This document shows positions 36,022-46,785 of a stretch of DNA of 64,000 nucleotides, one piece after another. The translations under genes were made by a program, and so were the position numbers. The stretch is from Stappia albiluteola. Its GTDB lineage: Bacteria; Pseudomonadota; Alphaproteobacteria; Rhizobiales; Stappiaceae. The notes beneath the pieces are model-generated. The model saw only the letters and a list, made by a program, of their open reading frames with translations. It was not told the DNA's origin and ran no database searches. The stretch is taken from assembly GCF_014050225.1 (NCBI RefSeq), contig NZ_JACFXV010000064.1, positions 186,001-250,000 on the forward strand, given 5' to 3'. The first letter of the stretch is position 1. The number at the start of each line of letters is the position of its first letter.

Positions 36022-36056
36022 AAAGGACGCGTGACATAGGTCACGCGCCCTTTTTT
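36022..36056. terminator. Bidirectional terminator between the TadG-like gene and acs
   Basis: CGCGTGAC (36028-36035) pairs with GTCACGCG (36040-36047) across ATAG, with AAAGG before and CCTTTTTT after, so it can work on both strands between two convergent genes. Confidence 0.85.
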
Positions 36057-36068
36057 GCTCCGGAAAAC

Positions 36069-38006
<1,938 letters not shown>

Positions 38007-38332
38007 CACTTCCTCCCAACGTGTTCCTGAAATGGCGCGGTCCGAAGCGGCCGGCGCTCCTCTCCGCCAACCCTTCCACAGGCCGCGCATTATGCAAATG
38101 CTGCCTTGTGGCGTCCATATGCGCCGCCTTGTTCTTTCGTATGTTTAGCCAAACGGATACGTTCCGCGGCATCCCCCGGGACCGCAATTGGAGGATACGG
38201 GCCGCGGAAGGTTTTGCAACGCACCCCCGCAATCGGGTAAATGTGGAGGGCGCCCCGCTTCTGCCGTGCCGCCTCCCGGCCGGCTTTTGCCAGTATCCGT
38301 GCGCAGCCGTTCGTCCAGGCCATGAGGATAGC
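38007..38332. other. Divergent promoter region between acs and the carboxypeptidase gene
   Basis: These 326 bases separate the acs and dac starts and must hold both promoters. The frame of the carboxypeptidase is open through it, but the translation has no family match and the signal peptide starts later. A GTTTAGCCAAAC inverted repeat lies near 38142. Confidence 0.4.
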
Positions 38333-39766
38333 GTGCCGTTCCGATTTCTTAAGGTGTTTCAGTTTTCGCGCCGATCCGCGAGCGTCATTGTACCGGCATT
38401 TCTTGCCTTGACGGCGGCTACGGTTTCGTCAGCGCCATCGAGGGCCGATGTCGGTGCCTGGATCGTTCTCGATGCCCAGACCGGCGACGTGCTGGACGAG
38501 AAGGATGCCACCCGGCCCTGGTATCCGGCTTCCATCACCAAGCTGATGACCGCCTATGTCGCCTTCAAGGCGATCCGCGAGGGCCGGATGGCATTGAATT
38601 CGGCGGTCACCGTCTCCGCGAACGCCAATGCGGAACCGCCGAGCAAGATGGGCTTCAAGGTCGGCACGCGGCTGACGCTGGAAAGCGCGCTGAAGATGAT
38701 GCTGATCAAGTCGGCCAACGATATCGCGGTGGCGGTCGCCGAATCCGTTGGCGGCACCGAGCAGGCCTTTATCGACCAGATGAACGCCGAGGCGCAGCGG
38801 CTGGGCCTGAGGGCGACGCATTTCGTCAATCCGCACGGCCTGCCGGACAATCGCCAGCTCTCCTCGGCGCGCGATCTCGGCATCATTTCCATGGCGCTTT
38901 GGCGCGAGTTTCCCGAATATCGCGACTATTACAATCATGTCGGCTTTCGCTTCGGCAAGAAGCTGCTGCGGTCGGCGAACCGGGAATATCTCCAGCGGGT
39001 GCCCGGCGCCAACGGTCTGAAGACCGGCTATATCTGCAACTCCGGCTACAATGTCGCCGTTTCCGCCACGCGCGGCGGGCGCACGGTGATGGCGGTCATC
39101 CTCGGCGCGGGATCGGGCCTCGAAAGGCTCGCCGCCTCCAGGGAACTTATCGACAAGGGTTTCCGCAAGCGCGGCGGACGTTCGATCACGTCGCTGACGG
39201 AGATCGAGGGCAGTCCGCCGCCCGATGGCTATTGCAAGAGCAATCCCCGCCTCGACGCCGAGGAGCTTGTGGCCCGCTATGGCGGCGGTGCGCCCAGGAA
39301 GCCGTCGCTGGCGGGACTTTTGTCCTATGGCGGCAACCACGATCGCCAGGGCAGCCGCATCATTCCCGGCATCGATGTTTCCACTTCCGACGGCGACGAA
39401 GAGGACATCGACGTGCCGAAGAAGGGCAACAAGGTCGACTGGGGCAGGATCATGGACGATATCGTCGGCCCGCGCGTGAACGCCGCCGATCCGATCGCCG
39501 TGGCGCTGGGCTCGCCCGTCCTGCCGAAGCTGGAGGAGGTCGTCCGGGATTCAGGCTCCGACGTCGGCCGGCCCGAGCCGAAGCCGGCGCAGGCGGGCGC
39601 GTCCGTCTTGGCGCCGGTTCCTGCCGCGGCGCCTGCTGTGCCACCGGGCGCCATCGCCAATCCGGGGATTTCGTCCGCCGGCAAGTCCGAAGCCAATCCG
39701 GGCTCCATTTTCAGGGGCACGGTCTCGCCGAAGACGCCCTTCCCCCTCGTGAAGCCGCAACAATAG
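38333..39766 (+). CDS. D-alanyl-D-alanine carboxypeptidase (DacF/PBP5 type)
   Basis: This periplasmic penicillin-binding protein trims the terminal D-Ala of peptidoglycan pentapeptides. I chose a GTG start at 38333, five bases after AGGA, which gives a signal peptide (SASVIVPAFLALTAATVSSAPSRA) and 477 residues. The three active-site motifs are PASITK with Ser at about 67, KSANDIAV, and LKTGYICNSGYN. The C-terminal third is a Pro/Ala-rich, low-complexity extension (PKPAQAGASVLAPVPAAAPAVPPGA) with no membrane anchor seen. The cobW-type gene follows after 26 bases. Confidence 0.9.
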   Translation: MPFRFLKVFQFSRRSASVIVPAFLALTAATVSSAPSRADVGAWIVLDAQTGDVLDEKDATRPWYPASITKLMTAYVAFKAIREGRMALNSAVTVSANANAEPPSKMGFKVGTRLTLESALKMMLIKSANDIAVAVAESVGGTEQAFIDQMNAEAQRLGLRATHFVNPHGLPDNRQLSSARDLGIISMALWREFPEYRDYYNHVGFRFGKKLLRSANREYLQRVPGANGLKTGYICNSGYNVAVSATRGGRTVMAVILGAGSGLERLAASRELIDKGFRKRGGRSITSLTEIEGSPPPDGYCKSNPRLDAEELVARYGGGAPRKPSLAGLLSYGGNHDRQGSRIIPGIDVSTSDGDEEDIDVPKKGNKVDWGRIMDDIVGPRVNAADPIAVALGSPVLPKLEEVVRDSGSDVGRPEPKPAQAGASVLAPVPAAAPAVPPGAIANPGISSAGKSEANPGSIFRGTVSPKTPFPLVKPQQ

Positions 39767-39792
39767 CGGCGCTCAAAGTATCCGGAGCGAAT

Positions 39793-40998
39793 ATGTCTGA
39801 CGCCCCGCGCGGCCCGAAACCGCCGATCCCCGTCACGATCCTCACGGGATTTCTGGGGTCCGGCAAGACGACCCTGCTCAATCGCCTGCTGCGCGATCCC
39901 GAGATGGCGGATGTCGCCGTCATCATCAACGAGTTCGGTGAAATCGGCATCGATCACCTGCTGGTGGAGCGCTCGGACGAGGGTATCGTGGAACTCTCCT
40001 CCGGCTGCCTGTGCTGCACGATCCGCGGCGACCTGATCTCGACGCTGGAAGACTTGCTGCGCGGTCTCGACAATGGCAGGGTTTCCGCGTTGAAGCGCGT
40101 GGTCATCGAAACGACCGGCCTTGCCGATCCGGCACCCGTGCTCCACACGGTGATGCTGCATCCCTACCTGATGCTGCGCTACAGGCTCGACGGCGTCATC
40201 ACGCTGGTCGATGCGGTCAATGGCGCGGCAACGCTGGACGCCCATGAGGAAGCTGTAAAGCAGGTGGCGGTCGCCGACCGCATCGTCTTCACCAAATCCG
40301 ACCTGATCGACGGCCCCGAGATGGAGGCCGGTTTTTCGGCGCTCAGGGAACGCGTCGCCTCGCTCAATCCCGGGGCCCTGAAACTCGATGCGGCGCGCGG
40401 CGAGGCAACGGCAACATCGCTGATGGGCAGCGGGCTCTACGACCCGGCGTCGAAGATCCCCGATGTCCGCCGCTGGCTGAACGAGGAGGCCTATCGCGAT
40501 CGCACCGCCGAGGCCCATGGTCACGGCCACCACGATCACCGCTCAGGGCACCACTCAGGGCACCATCACCACGGGCACGATCACGGTCATCATCACCACG
40601 ACATCAATCGGCACGACGATCACATCCGCGCCTTCACGCTGGCCACTTCGCGGCCGATCTCGGCGGCTGGGCTGGAAATGTTCGTCGATCTTCTCCGGTC
40701 GGCGCACGGGCCGAAACTGCTCCGGGTGAAGGGCGTGGTGCAGATCGCCGAGGACCCCGACCGCCCGGTCGTCATCCACGGCGTGCAGCATGTCTTCCAC
40801 CCGCCCGCCACCCTGCCGGCCTGGCCGGACGACGATCACCGCACGCGGCTCGTCTTCATCACCAGGGATATGCCGGAGGGCTTCGTTCGGCGCATGTTCG
40901 ATGCCTTTACCGGCGGGCTTGCACCCGATACGCCCGACAAGAAGGCGATGACGGACAACCCGCTGGCTATCGGGGGCTTTTCCGGCAAGTTCGGATGA
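39793..40998 (+). CDS. CobW/COG0523 GTPase, putative zinc metallochaperone
   Basis: The product of 401 residues belongs to the G3E GTPases that deliver metals. It has Walker A GFLGSGKTT at 19-27, the metal motif CLCC in SSGCLCCTIRGDL, ETTGLADPAPV, and the guanine motif TKSD, then a CobW C-terminal domain. Between the two domains, at about 240-275, is a His-rich loop with about 19 His, a likely metal-binding arm. The His loop favours zinc or nickel/cobalt handling over the cobalamin CobW itself, and no cob cluster is adjacent. The ATG at 39793 follows GGAGCGA. No Zur box was identified. Confidence 0.87.
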   Translation: MSDAPRGPKPPIPVTILTGFLGSGKTTLLNRLLRDPEMADVAVIINEFGEIGIDHLLVERSDEGIVELSSGCLCCTIRGDLISTLEDLLRGLDNGRVSALKRVVIETTGLADPAPVLHTVMLHPYLMLRYRLDGVITLVDAVNGAATLDAHEEAVKQVAVADRIVFTKSDLIDGPEMEAGFSALRERVASLNPGALKLDAARGEATATSLMGSGLYDPASKIPDVRRWLNEEAYRDRTAEAHGHGHHDHRSGHHSGHHHHGHDHGHHHHDINRHDDHIRAFTLATSRPISAAGLEMFVDLLRSAHGPKLLRVKGVVQIAEDPDRPVVIHGVQHVFHPPATLPAWPDDDHRTRLVFITRDMPEGFVRRMFDAFTGGLAPDTPDKKAMTDNPLAIGGFSGKFG

Positions 40999-41013
40999 AG
41001 GTGAGTCCGGCCT

Positions 41014-41886
41014 TCAGCCCTCATTCTTCGGGCGCTTGACCCGGATCAGGCCCTCCTGCGCCACCGAGGCCACAAGGACGCCCTCGCGGGTGTAGAGCGA
41101 GCCGCGGGTGAAGCCGCGTCCGCCTGAGGCCGAGGGACTGTCCTCGGCATAAAGCAGCCATTCGTCGGCGCGGAAGGGGCGGTGGAACCAGAGCGCGTGG
41201 TCTAGGCTCGCCACCTGCAGGCGCGGATCGAAGACGCTGGTGCCGTGAGCGAAAAGCGCGGTATCTAGCAGCGTCATGTCGGAGGCATAGGCCAGCACGC
41301 AGGAGTGGATGCGCGCTTCGTCGGGGAGCCGGGCGCTCGCCCTTACCCAGACGGCCTGCCGCGGCTCCAGCTTTTCCCGGCTGAAATAGTGGGTGAGATC
41401 GACCGGCTTGAGTTCCACGGGCCGTTCGCGCTGCCAGTAGCGCTTGACGTTTTCGGGGGCCACGGCAAGGAATTTCTCCTTCAGCTCCGCCTCGCTCGGC
41501 AGATCTTCGGGCATCGGCACCTCACCCATGTCGATCTGGTGATCGAGGCCTTCCTCGCGCTGGTGGAAGGAGGCGGACATGGAGAAGATCGCCTGTCCGT
41601 GCTGGATCGCCACGACGCGCCGCGTGGTGAAGCTGCCGCCGTCGCGGATGCGGTCCACCTCGTAGACGATCGGCACGGACGGATCGCCGGGTCGCAGGAA
41701 GTAGCCGTGCAGGGAATGGACGGGCCGACTGTCCTCCACCGTGCGCGAGGCGGCCACCAGCGCCTGACCGATCACCTGGCCGCCGAAGACCCGCTGCCAG
41801 CCGACCTGCGGGCTCATGCCGCGAAAGAGGTTGTGTTCCAGAACCTCAAGGTCGAGGATCTCAAGCAGGCTGTCCACTGCCGACAT
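41014..41886 (-). CDS. tesB: Acyl-CoA thioesterase II TesB
   Basis: TesB hydrolyses medium- and long-chain acyl-CoA esters. The 290-residue product is a double hot-dog protein: LFRGMSPQVGWQRVFGGQVIGQALVAA in the first half, and HSCVLAYASDMTLLDTAL, SLDHALWFHRPFRADEWLLY and VASVAQEGLIRV in the second, which carry the Asp, Thr/Ser and Gln of the known active site. I chose the ATG at 41886, after AAAGG; the frame is open 22 codons further. It converges with the CobW gene and is divergent from the ubiquinone hydroxylase gene. Confidence 0.93.
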   Translation of the reverse strand: MSAVDSLLEILDLEVLEHNLFRGMSPQVGWQRVFGGQVIGQALVAASRTVEDSRPVHSLHGYFLRPGDPSVPIVYEVDRIRDGGSFTTRRVVAIQHGQAIFSMSASFHQREEGLDHQIDMGEVPMPEDLPSEAELKEKFLAVAPENVKRYWQRERPVELKPVDLTHYFSREKLEPRQAVWVRASARLPDEARIHSCVLAYASDMTLLDTALFAHGTSVFDPRLQVASLDHALWFHRPFRADEWLLYAEDSPSASGGRGFTRGSLYTREGVLVASVAQEGLIRVKRPKNEG

Positions 41887-42051
41887 GGCGGGCCTTTCGT
41901 CGTTCTGGCCCCGCCGGCGCGGAGCAACGGTTTCTGCGTTCTTGTTGGCCACAGTGATGTGCGGCGCAGCGCGCGCCTGTCAAGGGCGTGGCATTGACGG
42001 CGCCACCTCACTATAAACGGATGCGAAACAGCGAGATGACGGGAGGGCGCA

Positions 42052-43296
42052 ATGGCGCGCGCCGCAACACCAGGTGAAGACGAAGGCCTCGATGTGGCGA
42101 TCGGAGGCGGCGGCTATGTTGGCCTGTGCCTCGCCGTGGCGCTGAAGCAGGCCGATCCGTCCCTGAAAGTCGCGGTGGTCGACCTGCGGCCGCGCGAGGT
42201 TATGGTAAAGGATCCGCGCGCCTCCGCCATCATTTCCGCCGCCAGCCGGATGCTCGATCGGCTCGGCGTCTGGGATGCGATTGTGCCGCAGGCCCAGCCG
42301 ATCACATCCATGGTTGTGACGGATTCACGCCTGCGTGATGCGGTTCGGCCGGTGTTTCTCACCTTCGAGGGAGAGGTCGCTCCGGGCGAACCTTTCGCCC
42401 ACATGGTTCCGAACGGCGTGATGGTGGAGAACCTGCTCAAGCGGGCGGAAGCGCTTGGCGTCGAGCTTCTGGCACCCGATGCGGTCGCCGATTTCCACGT
42501 GGACGGAACGGGCGTCGACGTCAGGATGGAGTCGGGTGCGAAACGACGGGCAAAGCTGCTGGTCGCCGCCGATGGCGTTCGCTCGCGCCTGCGGTCGCTT
42601 GCCGGCATCCAGACCGTGAGGTGGGACTACGATCAGGCGGGCATCGTGACCACGGTCGCGCATGAGCGGCCGCATCATGGCCGCGCCGAGGAGCATTTCC
42701 TGCCTTCCGGCCCTTTCGCCATCCTCCCGCTGACCGGCAACCGTTCGTCGCTCGTGTGGTCCGAAAGCCGGACGGAGGCGGAAAAGCTCGTCGCCGGCGA
42801 CGATTTCACCTTCGAACTGGAACTCGAGCGCCGCTTTGGCCGCCATCTCGGCCGCCTGGAGCTCGCCGGTCCCCGCCATGCCTATCCGCTGGGCCTGACG
42901 CTCGCCCGCTCCTTCGTGCGCCCCCGTGTGGCGCTGGCCGGCGATGCGGCGCACGGCATCCATCCGATCTCGGGCCAGGGCCTCAATCTCGGCTTCAAGG
43001 ACGTGGCGGCACTGGCGCAGGTGCTGATCGAGGCGCGCCGCCTGGGTCAGGATATCGGCGCGCTCGACGTGCTGGAACGCTACGAGCGCTGGCGACGCTT
43101 CGACACGTTCCGCATGGGCGTTGTGACGGATGTGCTGAACCGGCTGTTCTCCAATGACATCGATGCGGTTCGCGCTGTGCGCGACGTCGGCCTGGGGCTA
43201 GTGGACCGCCTGCCCGGCCTGAAGCGCTTTTTCATCCGCCAGGCCGCGGGCCTGACCGGCGAAACGCCGAAGCTACTGGCAGGTCATCCGATTTGA
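42052..43296 (+). CDS. Ubiquinone biosynthesis FAD-dependent hydroxylase (UbiH/UbiF/Coq6 family)
   Basis: This flavin monooxygenase adds a ring hydroxyl during ubiquinone synthesis. The 414-residue product has the FAD motif VAIGGGGYVGLCLAVAL near residue 15, the DxR-type stretch PRASAIISAASRMLDRLG, and the second FAD motif GDAAHGIHPISGQGLNLGFKD. Which ring position it hydroxylates cannot be read from sequence, so I give no symbol. GGGAGGGCGCA lies before the ATG. The stop codon overlaps the TTG start of the next gene. Confidence 0.9.
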   Translation: MARAATPGEDEGLDVAIGGGGYVGLCLAVALKQADPSLKVAVVDLRPREVMVKDPRASAIISAASRMLDRLGVWDAIVPQAQPITSMVVTDSRLRDAVRPVFLTFEGEVAPGEPFAHMVPNGVMVENLLKRAEALGVELLAPDAVADFHVDGTGVDVRMESGAKRRAKLLVAADGVRSRLRSLAGIQTVRWDYDQAGIVTTVAHERPHHGRAEEHFLPSGPFAILPLTGNRSSLVWSESRTEAEKLVAGDDFTFELELERRFGRHLGRLELAGPRHAYPLGLTLARSFVRPRVALAGDAAHGIHPISGQGLNLGFKDVAALAQVLIEARRLGQDIGALDVLERYERWRRFDTFRMGVVTDVLNRLFSNDIDAVRAVRDVGLGLVDRLPGLKRFFIRQAAGLTGETPKLLAGHPI

Positions 43297-44204
43297 GCGC
43301 GCAGTCCAAGTCACAAGGCGAAGGCGGCGCACGAGGTCTTGCCGAACGGCCGCAGAAAGTGGTGCTGATCACGGGCTGCTCGTCGGGTATCGGCTACGCG
43401 GCGGCGCATGCCCTGCGCGGCAGGGACTGGTGGGTGTTTCCTACCGCGCGCAAGGAAGCGGATGTCGAAAGGTTGCGGGCGGAAGGCTTCGAGAGCCATC
43501 GCCTCGACTACGAGGACGAAGACTCGATCGAAATGGCCGTCGCCGCCGTTCTGGAGCGCACGGGAGGGCGGATCGATGCGCTCTTCAACAACGGCGCCTA
43601 TGCCATTCCCGGCGCGCTGGAAGACATGCCCACCAGCGCGATGCGCGAGCTTTTCGAGGCGAATTTCATCGGCTGGCACGACCTGACGCGGCGGGTGCTT
43701 CCGGCGATGCGCCGGGCCGGCCAGGGGCGGATCGTGCAGTGTTCGTCGATCCTGGGTTTCATCGCCATGCCCTATCGCGGCGCCTACAACGCGTCGAAAT
43801 TCGCACTCGAAGGCTATTCGGACACGTTACGGATGGAACTGGCCGGCACCGGCATCCATGTCTCGCTGATCGAGCCCGGGCCTATCGCCACCCGCTTCAC
43901 CGAAAACGCCATGGCGAATTTCCATCGCGTGATCGGCAAGGCCGGCATGGAAAGTTCGCCCTATCGCAAGGTCTACGAAAGGCGGCTGAAGCGCATGGCG
44001 GGCGGCGAACCCTCGCCTTTCAAGCTGCCGCCCGAGGCGGTGGTCAGGGAGCTCATCCACGCGCTGGAAGACCCGAAGCCCCGGGCCCGCTACCGGGTGA
44101 CGACGCCGACCAAGGTCATGGCGCTGGCGCGCCGCCTGCTTTCCACGCGGGCGCTGGACAGCGTCCTTGCGCGAGCGTCCGGAGCGGAGGAAAAGGCCCG
44201 CTGA
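43293..44204 (+). CDS. Short-chain dehydrogenase/reductase
   Basis: The 303-residue product is a classical SDR: the NAD(P) motif TGCSSGIGYAAA near residue 28, NNGAY, the catalytic Ser in QCSSILGF, and YNASK with Tyr and Lys. The substrate is unknown; the LIEPGPIATRF stretch is typical of SDRs of this subgroup. It begins with TTG that overlaps the stop of the ubiquinone hydroxylase gene (TTGA), so the two are translationally coupled. In other rhizobia the same pair precedes small HIG1 and cobalamin adenosyltransferase genes. Confidence 0.87.
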   Translation: MSAQSKSQGEGGARGLAERPQKVVLITGCSSGIGYAAAHALRGRDWWVFPTARKEADVERLRAEGFESHRLDYEDEDSIEMAVAAVLERTGGRIDALFNNGAYAIPGALEDMPTSAMRELFEANFIGWHDLTRRVLPAMRRAGQGRIVQCSSILGFIAMPYRGAYNASKFALEGYSDTLRMELAGTGIHVSLIEPGPIATRFTENAMANFHRVIGKAGMESSPYRKVYERRLKRMAGGEPSPFKLPPEAVVRELIHALEDPKPRARYRVTTPTKVMALARRLLSTRALDSVLARASGAEEKAR

Positions 44205-44240
44205 CCGATGCCGTATCGAATGTGAGATTGGAGAAAATTC

Positions 44241-44438
44241 TTGGGCGACTTCTTCTACAACCTGGTGCCCGTCGCCGTCGGCGCGGTCGCGGTGGTGCTG
44301 CTGCTGGGGCTTTGGAACATGTTCCGCGGCGGCTCCTCGTCGCGTTCTCAGAGCCTGATGCGCTGGCGCGTGGGGCTGCAGTTCTTCGCCATTATCGTCA
44401 TCATGACCGCGCTTTATTTCATGGGGGTGCGGCCCTGA
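44241..44438 (+). CDS. HIG1-domain twin-transmembrane protein
   Basis: The product has 65 residues with two membrane segments (VPVAVGAVAVVLLLGLWNMF and VGLQFFAIIVIMTALYFMGV) joined by a short loop GGSSSRSQSLMRWR. This pattern is the hypoxia-induced gene 1 (HIG1) domain; in mitochondria related proteins associate with cytochrome oxidase, and bacterial roles are largely unknown. The start is TTG at 44241, preceded by GGAG nine bases upstream. It lies between the SDR and cobalamin adenosyltransferase genes on the same strand and is likely part of their operon. Confidence 0.82.
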   Translation: MGDFFYNLVPVAVGAVAVVLLLGLWNMFRGGSSSRSQSLMRWRVGLQFFAIIVIMTALYFMGVRP

Positions 44439-44469
44439 TCCGACAATCCCCGGCAGAAGCGAGGCGGAT

Positions 44470-45045
44470 ATGGTCATTCTGAACAAGATCTACACCAAGA
44501 CGGGCGATGCCGGCACGACGGCGCTGGGCAGCGGCGAGCGGCGGCCCAAGCACGACCTTCGCGTCCAGGCCTATGGAACGGTGGACGAGACCAATTCCGT
44601 CCTTGGCCTTGTCCGGCTGGCAACCGGCAAGGACTTTCCCGAGCTGGATGAGGTGCTTGGCCGCATCCAGAACGACCTTTTCGATCTCGGCGCCGACCTC
44701 GCGACGCCCGAAACCGGCGAGGATCTGGGCTACGAACCTCTCAGGGTGACGGAAGCTCAGGTCAAGGCAATCGAGGCGGCGATCGACCACTTTAACGCGG
44801 ATCTGGAACCTTTGCGATCCTTCGTGCTGCCGGGCGGTTCGGCCGCCGCCGCGCATCTCCACCACGCGCGTACGGTTTCCCGCCGCGCCGAGCGGCTGAT
44901 GACCGAGCTTGCCGGCGTGGAGGACATCAACCGGCAGGCGCTGATCTACATGAACCGGCTATCGGACTTCTTCTTCGTGGCGGCGCGATGGGTGAACGAC
45001 CAGGGCAAGGCCGACGTGCTGTGGGTGCCCGGCAAGAACCGCTGA
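44470..45045 (+). CDS. Cob(I)alamin adenosyltransferase, PduO type
   Basis: The enzyme transfers the adenosyl group of ATP to cob(I)alamin to give adenosylcobalamin. The 191-residue product starts LNKIYTKTGDAGTTALGSGERRPKHD, the ATP-binding loop of the PduO family, and later has ARTVSRRAERLM and YMNRLSDFFFVAARW. Adenosylcobalamin would serve, for example, methylmalonyl-CoA mutase; no such gene lies in the window. A spacing of 31 bases from the HIG1 gene suggests co-transcription. Confidence 0.92.
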   Translation: MVILNKIYTKTGDAGTTALGSGERRPKHDLRVQAYGTVDETNSVLGLVRLATGKDFPELDEVLGRIQNDLFDLGADLATPETGEDLGYEPLRVTEAQVKAIEAAIDHFNADLEPLRSFVLPGGSAAAAHLHHARTVSRRAERLMTELAGVEDINRQALIYMNRLSDFFFVAARWVNDQGKADVLWVPGKNR

Positions 45046-45084
45046 TCCTCACAGGTCCTTGAAGCGGCACTTTCGGGAGGCCGG

Positions 45085-45777
45085 ATGTTCATCCCCCTGC
45101 ATGACCACAATCCGCTGGTCCACGTCCGGCGACAATATGTCACATGGGGGATCATCGCCCTGAACGTGGCGGTCTTCCTTCTGGTGGAAGGCGGCGGCCT
45201 GTCCTCGGCGCTGCTCGCCACCTCCGCCCTGTCCTACGGACTGGTGCCGGCGGTCTTCTTCGACCTCAGGGAACTGACGCCGGAACTTGCCGTCATTCCC
45301 GAAAGCCTGTCGATCGTGAGCTACGCGTTTCTCCATGGAAGCTGGCTTCACCTTGGCGGCAACATGATCTTCCTGTGGGTCTTCGGCGACAATGTCGAGG
45401 ACGCGATGGGTCACGGCCGCTTCGCCGTCTTCTACCTCCTGTGCGCCGCCGCATCCGGCTTCGTGCAGGCGGCGATCGATCCGGGTTCCACCGTGCCGAT
45501 CGTCGGGGCATCGGGTGCGGTCGCCGGCATCATCGGCGCCTATCTGGTGCTGCATCCGCGCGTCCGAGTCTGGGTACTCGCGCTCGGCCGGATTCCCCTG
45601 CGCGTTCCGGCCAGCTGGGCGCTGGTCGCGTGGTTCGGTTTCCAGGTCGCAAAGGCCCTCGGCGATGTCGGCGGCGGAGTGGCCTGGTGGGCGCATATCG
45701 GTGGCTTTCTCGCCGGCGCGCTGCTGATCGTTCCCATGCGCAGGCGGGGCGTTCCTCTCTTCGACAGGGGTCTTTAG
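45085..45777 (+). CDS. Rhomboid-family intramembrane serine protease
   Basis: The 230-residue product has about six membrane segments. It carries the rhomboid motifs HGSWLHLGGNMIFLWVFGDN (conserved His and Asn of the oxyanion region), GASGAVAGIIGAY with the nucleophile Ser, and WWAHIGGFLAGALL with the catalytic His. Its substrates are unknown. A strong ribosome binding site GGGAGG precedes the ATG. It is the last gene of the run from the ubiquinone hydroxylase gene to here, and etfB follows after 235 bases with its own promoter region. Confidence 0.9.
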   Translation: MFIPLHDHNPLVHVRRQYVTWGIIALNVAVFLLVEGGGLSSALLATSALSYGLVPAVFFDLRELTPELAVIPESLSIVSYAFLHGSWLHLGGNMIFLWVFGDNVEDAMGHGRFAVFYLLCAAASGFVQAAIDPGSTVPIVGASGAVAGIIGAYLVLHPRVRVWVLALGRIPLRVPASWALVAWFGFQVAKALGDVGGGVAWWAHIGGFLAGALLIVPMRRRGVPLFDRGL

Positions 45778-45832
45778 CCAGCGCCGGGTGACGGCAGGTC
45801 GCATTTGCGACAACACCTACCTTAGGGCAGCG

Positions 45833-45861
45833 TTGACACCTGCCCTTAGCGTCAGTACGGT
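45833..45861 (+). promoter_or_regulatory. Possible promoter of etfBA
   Basis: TTGACA at 45833-45838 is followed after 17 bases by TACGGT at 45856-45861, a weak -10. The -35 lies in the loop of an inverted repeat AGGGCAG (45824-45830) and CTGCCCT (45840-45846), which could be an operator. Confidence 0.4.
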
Positions 45862-46012
45862 CGCCGCCCAATCGTCGGGAAGGGCGGTTTCCGGGCTGTT
45901 TCGGTCCGGACGATATATGCCCCTGGCCGTTTCCAAATGCCGGCGCCAACCGGTCGCCACCATCTGAAGCACGGCATGCTGTTTGCCGTGTGAACGGGAG
46001 GTTCAAGAGCTC

Positions 46013-46762
46013 ATGAAGATCCTCGTCCCCGTGAAGCGGGTGATCGATTACAACGTCAAGGTCCGGGTCAAGAGCGACGGATCGGGTGTCGACCTCGCCA
46101 ATGTGAAGATGTCGATGAACCCCTTCGACGAAATCGCCGTCGAAGAGGCGATCCGCCTGAAGGAAGCCGGCAAGGCCAGCGAGGTCGTCGTCGTTTCCGT
46201 CGGTCCGCAGCAGGCCCAGGAAACCCTGCGCACCGGACTTGCCATGGGCGCCGACCGCGGCATCCTGGTGAAGACCGACGCGACCACCGAGCCGCTTGCC
46301 GTCGCCAAGATCCTCAAGGGCATCGTTGCCGAGGAAGAGCCGGGTCTCGTCATTCTCGGCAAGCAGGCGATCGACGACGACTGCAATCAGACCGGCCAGA
46401 TGCTCGCAGCACTTCTCGGCTGGGCGCAGGGCACCTTCGCCTCGAAGGTCGAGGTTGGCGAGGGCTCGGTCGCGGTGACGCGCGAGGTCGACGGCGGCCT
46501 GCAGACGGTCGAGCTCAAGCTGCCGGCGATCGTGACCACGGACCTTCGCCTGAACGAGCCGCGCTACGCCTCGCTTCCCAACATCATGAAGGCCAAGAAG
46601 AAGCCGATCGACGAGAAGGCGCCGGACAGCTACGGCGTCGACATCACGCCGCGCCTGCAGGTCGTCTCGACCAAGGAGCCGCCGGCGCGCCAGGCGGGCG
46701 TCAAGGTCGCTTCGGTGGCCGAACTCGTCCAGAAGCTGAAATCCGAAGCCGGCGTGCTTTGA
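46013..46762 (+). CDS. etfB: Electron transfer flavoprotein beta subunit
   Basis: EtfB with EtfA carries electrons from acyl-CoA and other dehydrogenases to ETF-ubiquinone oxidoreductase. The 249-residue product starts [19 protein letters not shown] and carries the AMP-binding region and the recognition stretch [17 protein letters not shown], as well as [24 protein letters not shown] chose the ATG at 46013, after GGGAGG; the frame is open ten codons upstream. etfA follows 23 bases after the stop, in the usual order. Confidence 0.95.
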   Translation: MKILVPVKRVIDYNVKVRVKSDGSGVDLANVKMSMNPFDEIAVEEAIRLKEAGKASEVVVVSVGPQQAQETLRTGLAMGADRGILVKTDATTEPLAVAKILKGIVAEEEPGLVILGKQAIDDDCNQTGQMLAALLGWAQGTFASKVEVGEGSVAVTREVDGGLQTVELKLPAIVTTDLRLNEPRYASLPNIMKAKKKPIDEKAPDSYGVDITPRLQVVSTKEPPARQAGVKVASVAELVQKLKSEAGVL

Positions 46763-46785
46763 GAGACGACAAGGAGAACCGATCG

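Noticed and set aside
39793-40998. Upstream extension of the CobW gene to 38899
   Set aside because: The extended part is the alternative frame of the carboxypeptidase gene; the ATG at 39793 starts the conserved G3E domain.
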